Origin: JAWXBM01 sp964602895
Lineage (GTDB): Bacteria; Pseudomonadota; Gammaproteobacteria; Xanthomonadales; SZUA-36
DNA: 31,164 nt
Assembly: GCA_964602895.1 (NCBI GenBank)
Contig: CAZRTG010000018.1
Span: 1-31,164, forward strand
Reading direction: 5' to 3'
Shown: positions 30,117 to 31,164 of the stretch, piece after piece
How positions within the stretch are numbered: position 1 is the stretch's first letter
How the letters are laid out: every line of letters starts with the position of its first letter
The notes under the pieces: model-generated
What the model was told of the DNA's origin: nothing
Database searches by the model: none
The model's input: only the letters and a program-made list of their open reading frames with translations
Position numbers and translations under genes: made by a program

Positions 30117-31164
30117 TTAGTTGCCAGTCGGCATCGGAAGACTGATGCCTTCACTACCCAATTGGTCGCGTACCCACTTCAGTCTCTGGTACTGGGTGAG
30201 CGTGATCGGGCCGGTGTAGACCTCACTCTGCAGCTTTCTTGGAGGATATTTAACGTAACTCTTCATTTTTTCCTGCACTGCAGCATTGATGGTCACCAGT
30301 GTCCAGGTGCGCTCGGTGTAGTTGTTCATGAAGATGTCATAGCGTTCCTGCGGGTCAGCCCACAGATCGAACACCTGCGGAACGGTGGCCACATAACTTT
30401 CCGGACCTTTCCAACCCAGGTTTGAGTCAACTGCCAGGCCACCTGTCGATGCACCATTATCACCACGCAGGTTGAACACTGCTTTGTAGTTTCCTACGCG
30501 GGTGGCGCCAGGGGTCAGCTCATTCTCGGTGAAGTAGAACCAGGATTTACGCTCGGACTTGCCGGTACCAAACAAAAGCGGAGACATATCGAAGCTGTCG
30601 AAAATAATGGGCTCGCCTGCCCTGTCCTTGGTGGGCAGGTCTACGCCACCCAGCTCGGCGAAAGTGGCCATCAGGTCCAGCCCGCCGACGATATCGTGAT
30701 TCTTGGCATGCGAGGCGATTTTGCCTGGCATCCAGGCGATGGCCGGAACCCGGTTACCGCCTTCACGGACGGTGCCCTTGGTGCCGCGGAACGGTGTATA
30801 GCCCGCATCAGGATACACATCCTGCCAGGCGCCGTTGTCGGTGGTGTAGAACACCAGGGTGTTCTTGTCCAGACCCAGTTCGCGTAATTTGGCCATGATC
30901 TTGCCGATATTGGCGTCCAGTTCGACTACCGAATCGGCGTACTTGGATTTTGACAGCGACTTGTGCTCGAAATCCGGGTGCGGCATGTTCGGCTGGTGTA
31001 CTTTCATGAAGTTGACGTTGATGAAGAACGGATTTTTCGACTTGGCAGCGGAATCCAGAAACTCCAGCGCCGCCTGGGTTACATAGGAATCGAAATACGG
31101 GATACCGACCACGCCATTGGGGTACTCCGCGGTGCTGGCATCCGGCGTATCCACATACTGACCA
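30117..31164 (-). CDS. Sulfatase (arylsulfatase type), N-terminus outside the window
   Basis: The frame is open to the right edge, so the start and the formylglycine-type active-site motif (CxPSR) are not seen. The visible 348 or so residues are the central and C-terminal part of an alkaline-phosphatase-fold sulfatase. Features are FINVNFMKVHQPNMPHPDF, the metal and active-site segment VFYTTDNGAW, and FRGTKGTVREGGNRVP, which is highly typical of arylsulfatases, followed by VPAIAWMPGKI. The internal GTG at 31154 is not the start. Enzymes of this type cleave sulfate esters, usually in the periplasm. It is followed by the secreted HAD hydrolase 81 bp downstream in the same direction. Confidence 0.88.
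   Translation of the reverse strand, partial: GQYVDTPDASTAEYPNGVVGIPYFDSYVTQAALEFLDSAAKSKNPFFINVNFMKVHQPNMPHPDFEHKSLSKSKYADSVVELDANIGKIMAKLRELGLDKNTLVFYTTDNGAWQDVYPDAGYTPFRGTKGTVREGGNRVPAIAWMPGKIASHAKNHDIVGGLDLMATFAELGGVDLPTKDRAGEPIIFDSFDMSPLLFGTGKSERKSWFYFTENELTPGATRVGNYKAVFNLRGDNGASTGGLAVDSNLGWKGPESYVATVPQVFDLWADPQERYDIFMNNYTERTWTLVTINAAVQEKMKSYVKYPPRKLQSEVYTGPITLTQYQRLKWVRDQLGSEGISLPMPTGN

Overview
The window reads as ordinary gammaproteobacterial chromosome: moderately GC-rich, densely packed, with almost every gene before about 28.0 kb on the + strand. The Gram-negative envelope genes (lolD, msbA, lpxK, kdsB), a gamma-type dif site, and a succinate dehydrogenase locus resembling that of xanthomonads and their relatives all fit. 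Species cannot be fixed from the sequence alone. I see no insertion sequence, prophage, CRISPR array, tRNA or rRNA.

Region 1 (1-9384) is an envelope and repair block: the 3' part of lolD, comEC, exbB-exbD, msbA-lpxK-kdsB (lipid A-core export, lipid A 4'-phosphorylation, CMP-KDO synthesis) and uvrC. Several of these genes overlap by a few bases, as in an operon. Region 2 (9487-12227) holds pgsA, ispG and a class I methyltransferase.

Region 3 (12242-17512) is a succinate dehydrogenase module. The structural genes sdhCDAB are flanked by three assembly-type genes: a short SDHAF4/DUF1674 gene (56 codons, 13242-13412) just upstream, sdhE (SDHAF2 family) and ygfX downstream, and ygfZ (Fe-S maintenance) divergent.

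Region 4 (17524-27989) is a cbb3 oxidase block. It starts with an FNR/Anr-like box and a Tat-exported high-potential iron-sulfur protein (HiPIP). A perfect 14-bp hairpin follows, then ccoNOQP, an unrecognised two-helix membrane protein, ccoG, a very short FixH/CcoH, ccoI, ccoS, a TauE/SafE-like membrane protein with an HCxxMCGG motif, and an MFS transporter carrying the MxxxM and HxxxM motifs of the CcoA copper importer. Together these cover the oxidase, its copper supply, its assembly and a candidate periplasmic electron donor.

Region 5 (28006-31164) carries the most notable site: a 28-bp sequence at 28009-28036 with the exact central hexamer and XerD half-site of the gammaproteobacterial dif site. 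This is the chromosome-dimer resolution point in the replication terminus. Seven GGGNAGGG (KOPS-like) octamers point toward it from the left and none points away. Arginase begins 17 bp after it, with a perfect TATAAT inside the dif core. Arginase converges on a secreted HAD hydrolase, and between them lies an inverted pair of REP-like hairpins that supplies both stop codons. A partial sulfatase, also leftward, runs off the right edge. Gene direction changes near dif, as expected where two replichores meet.
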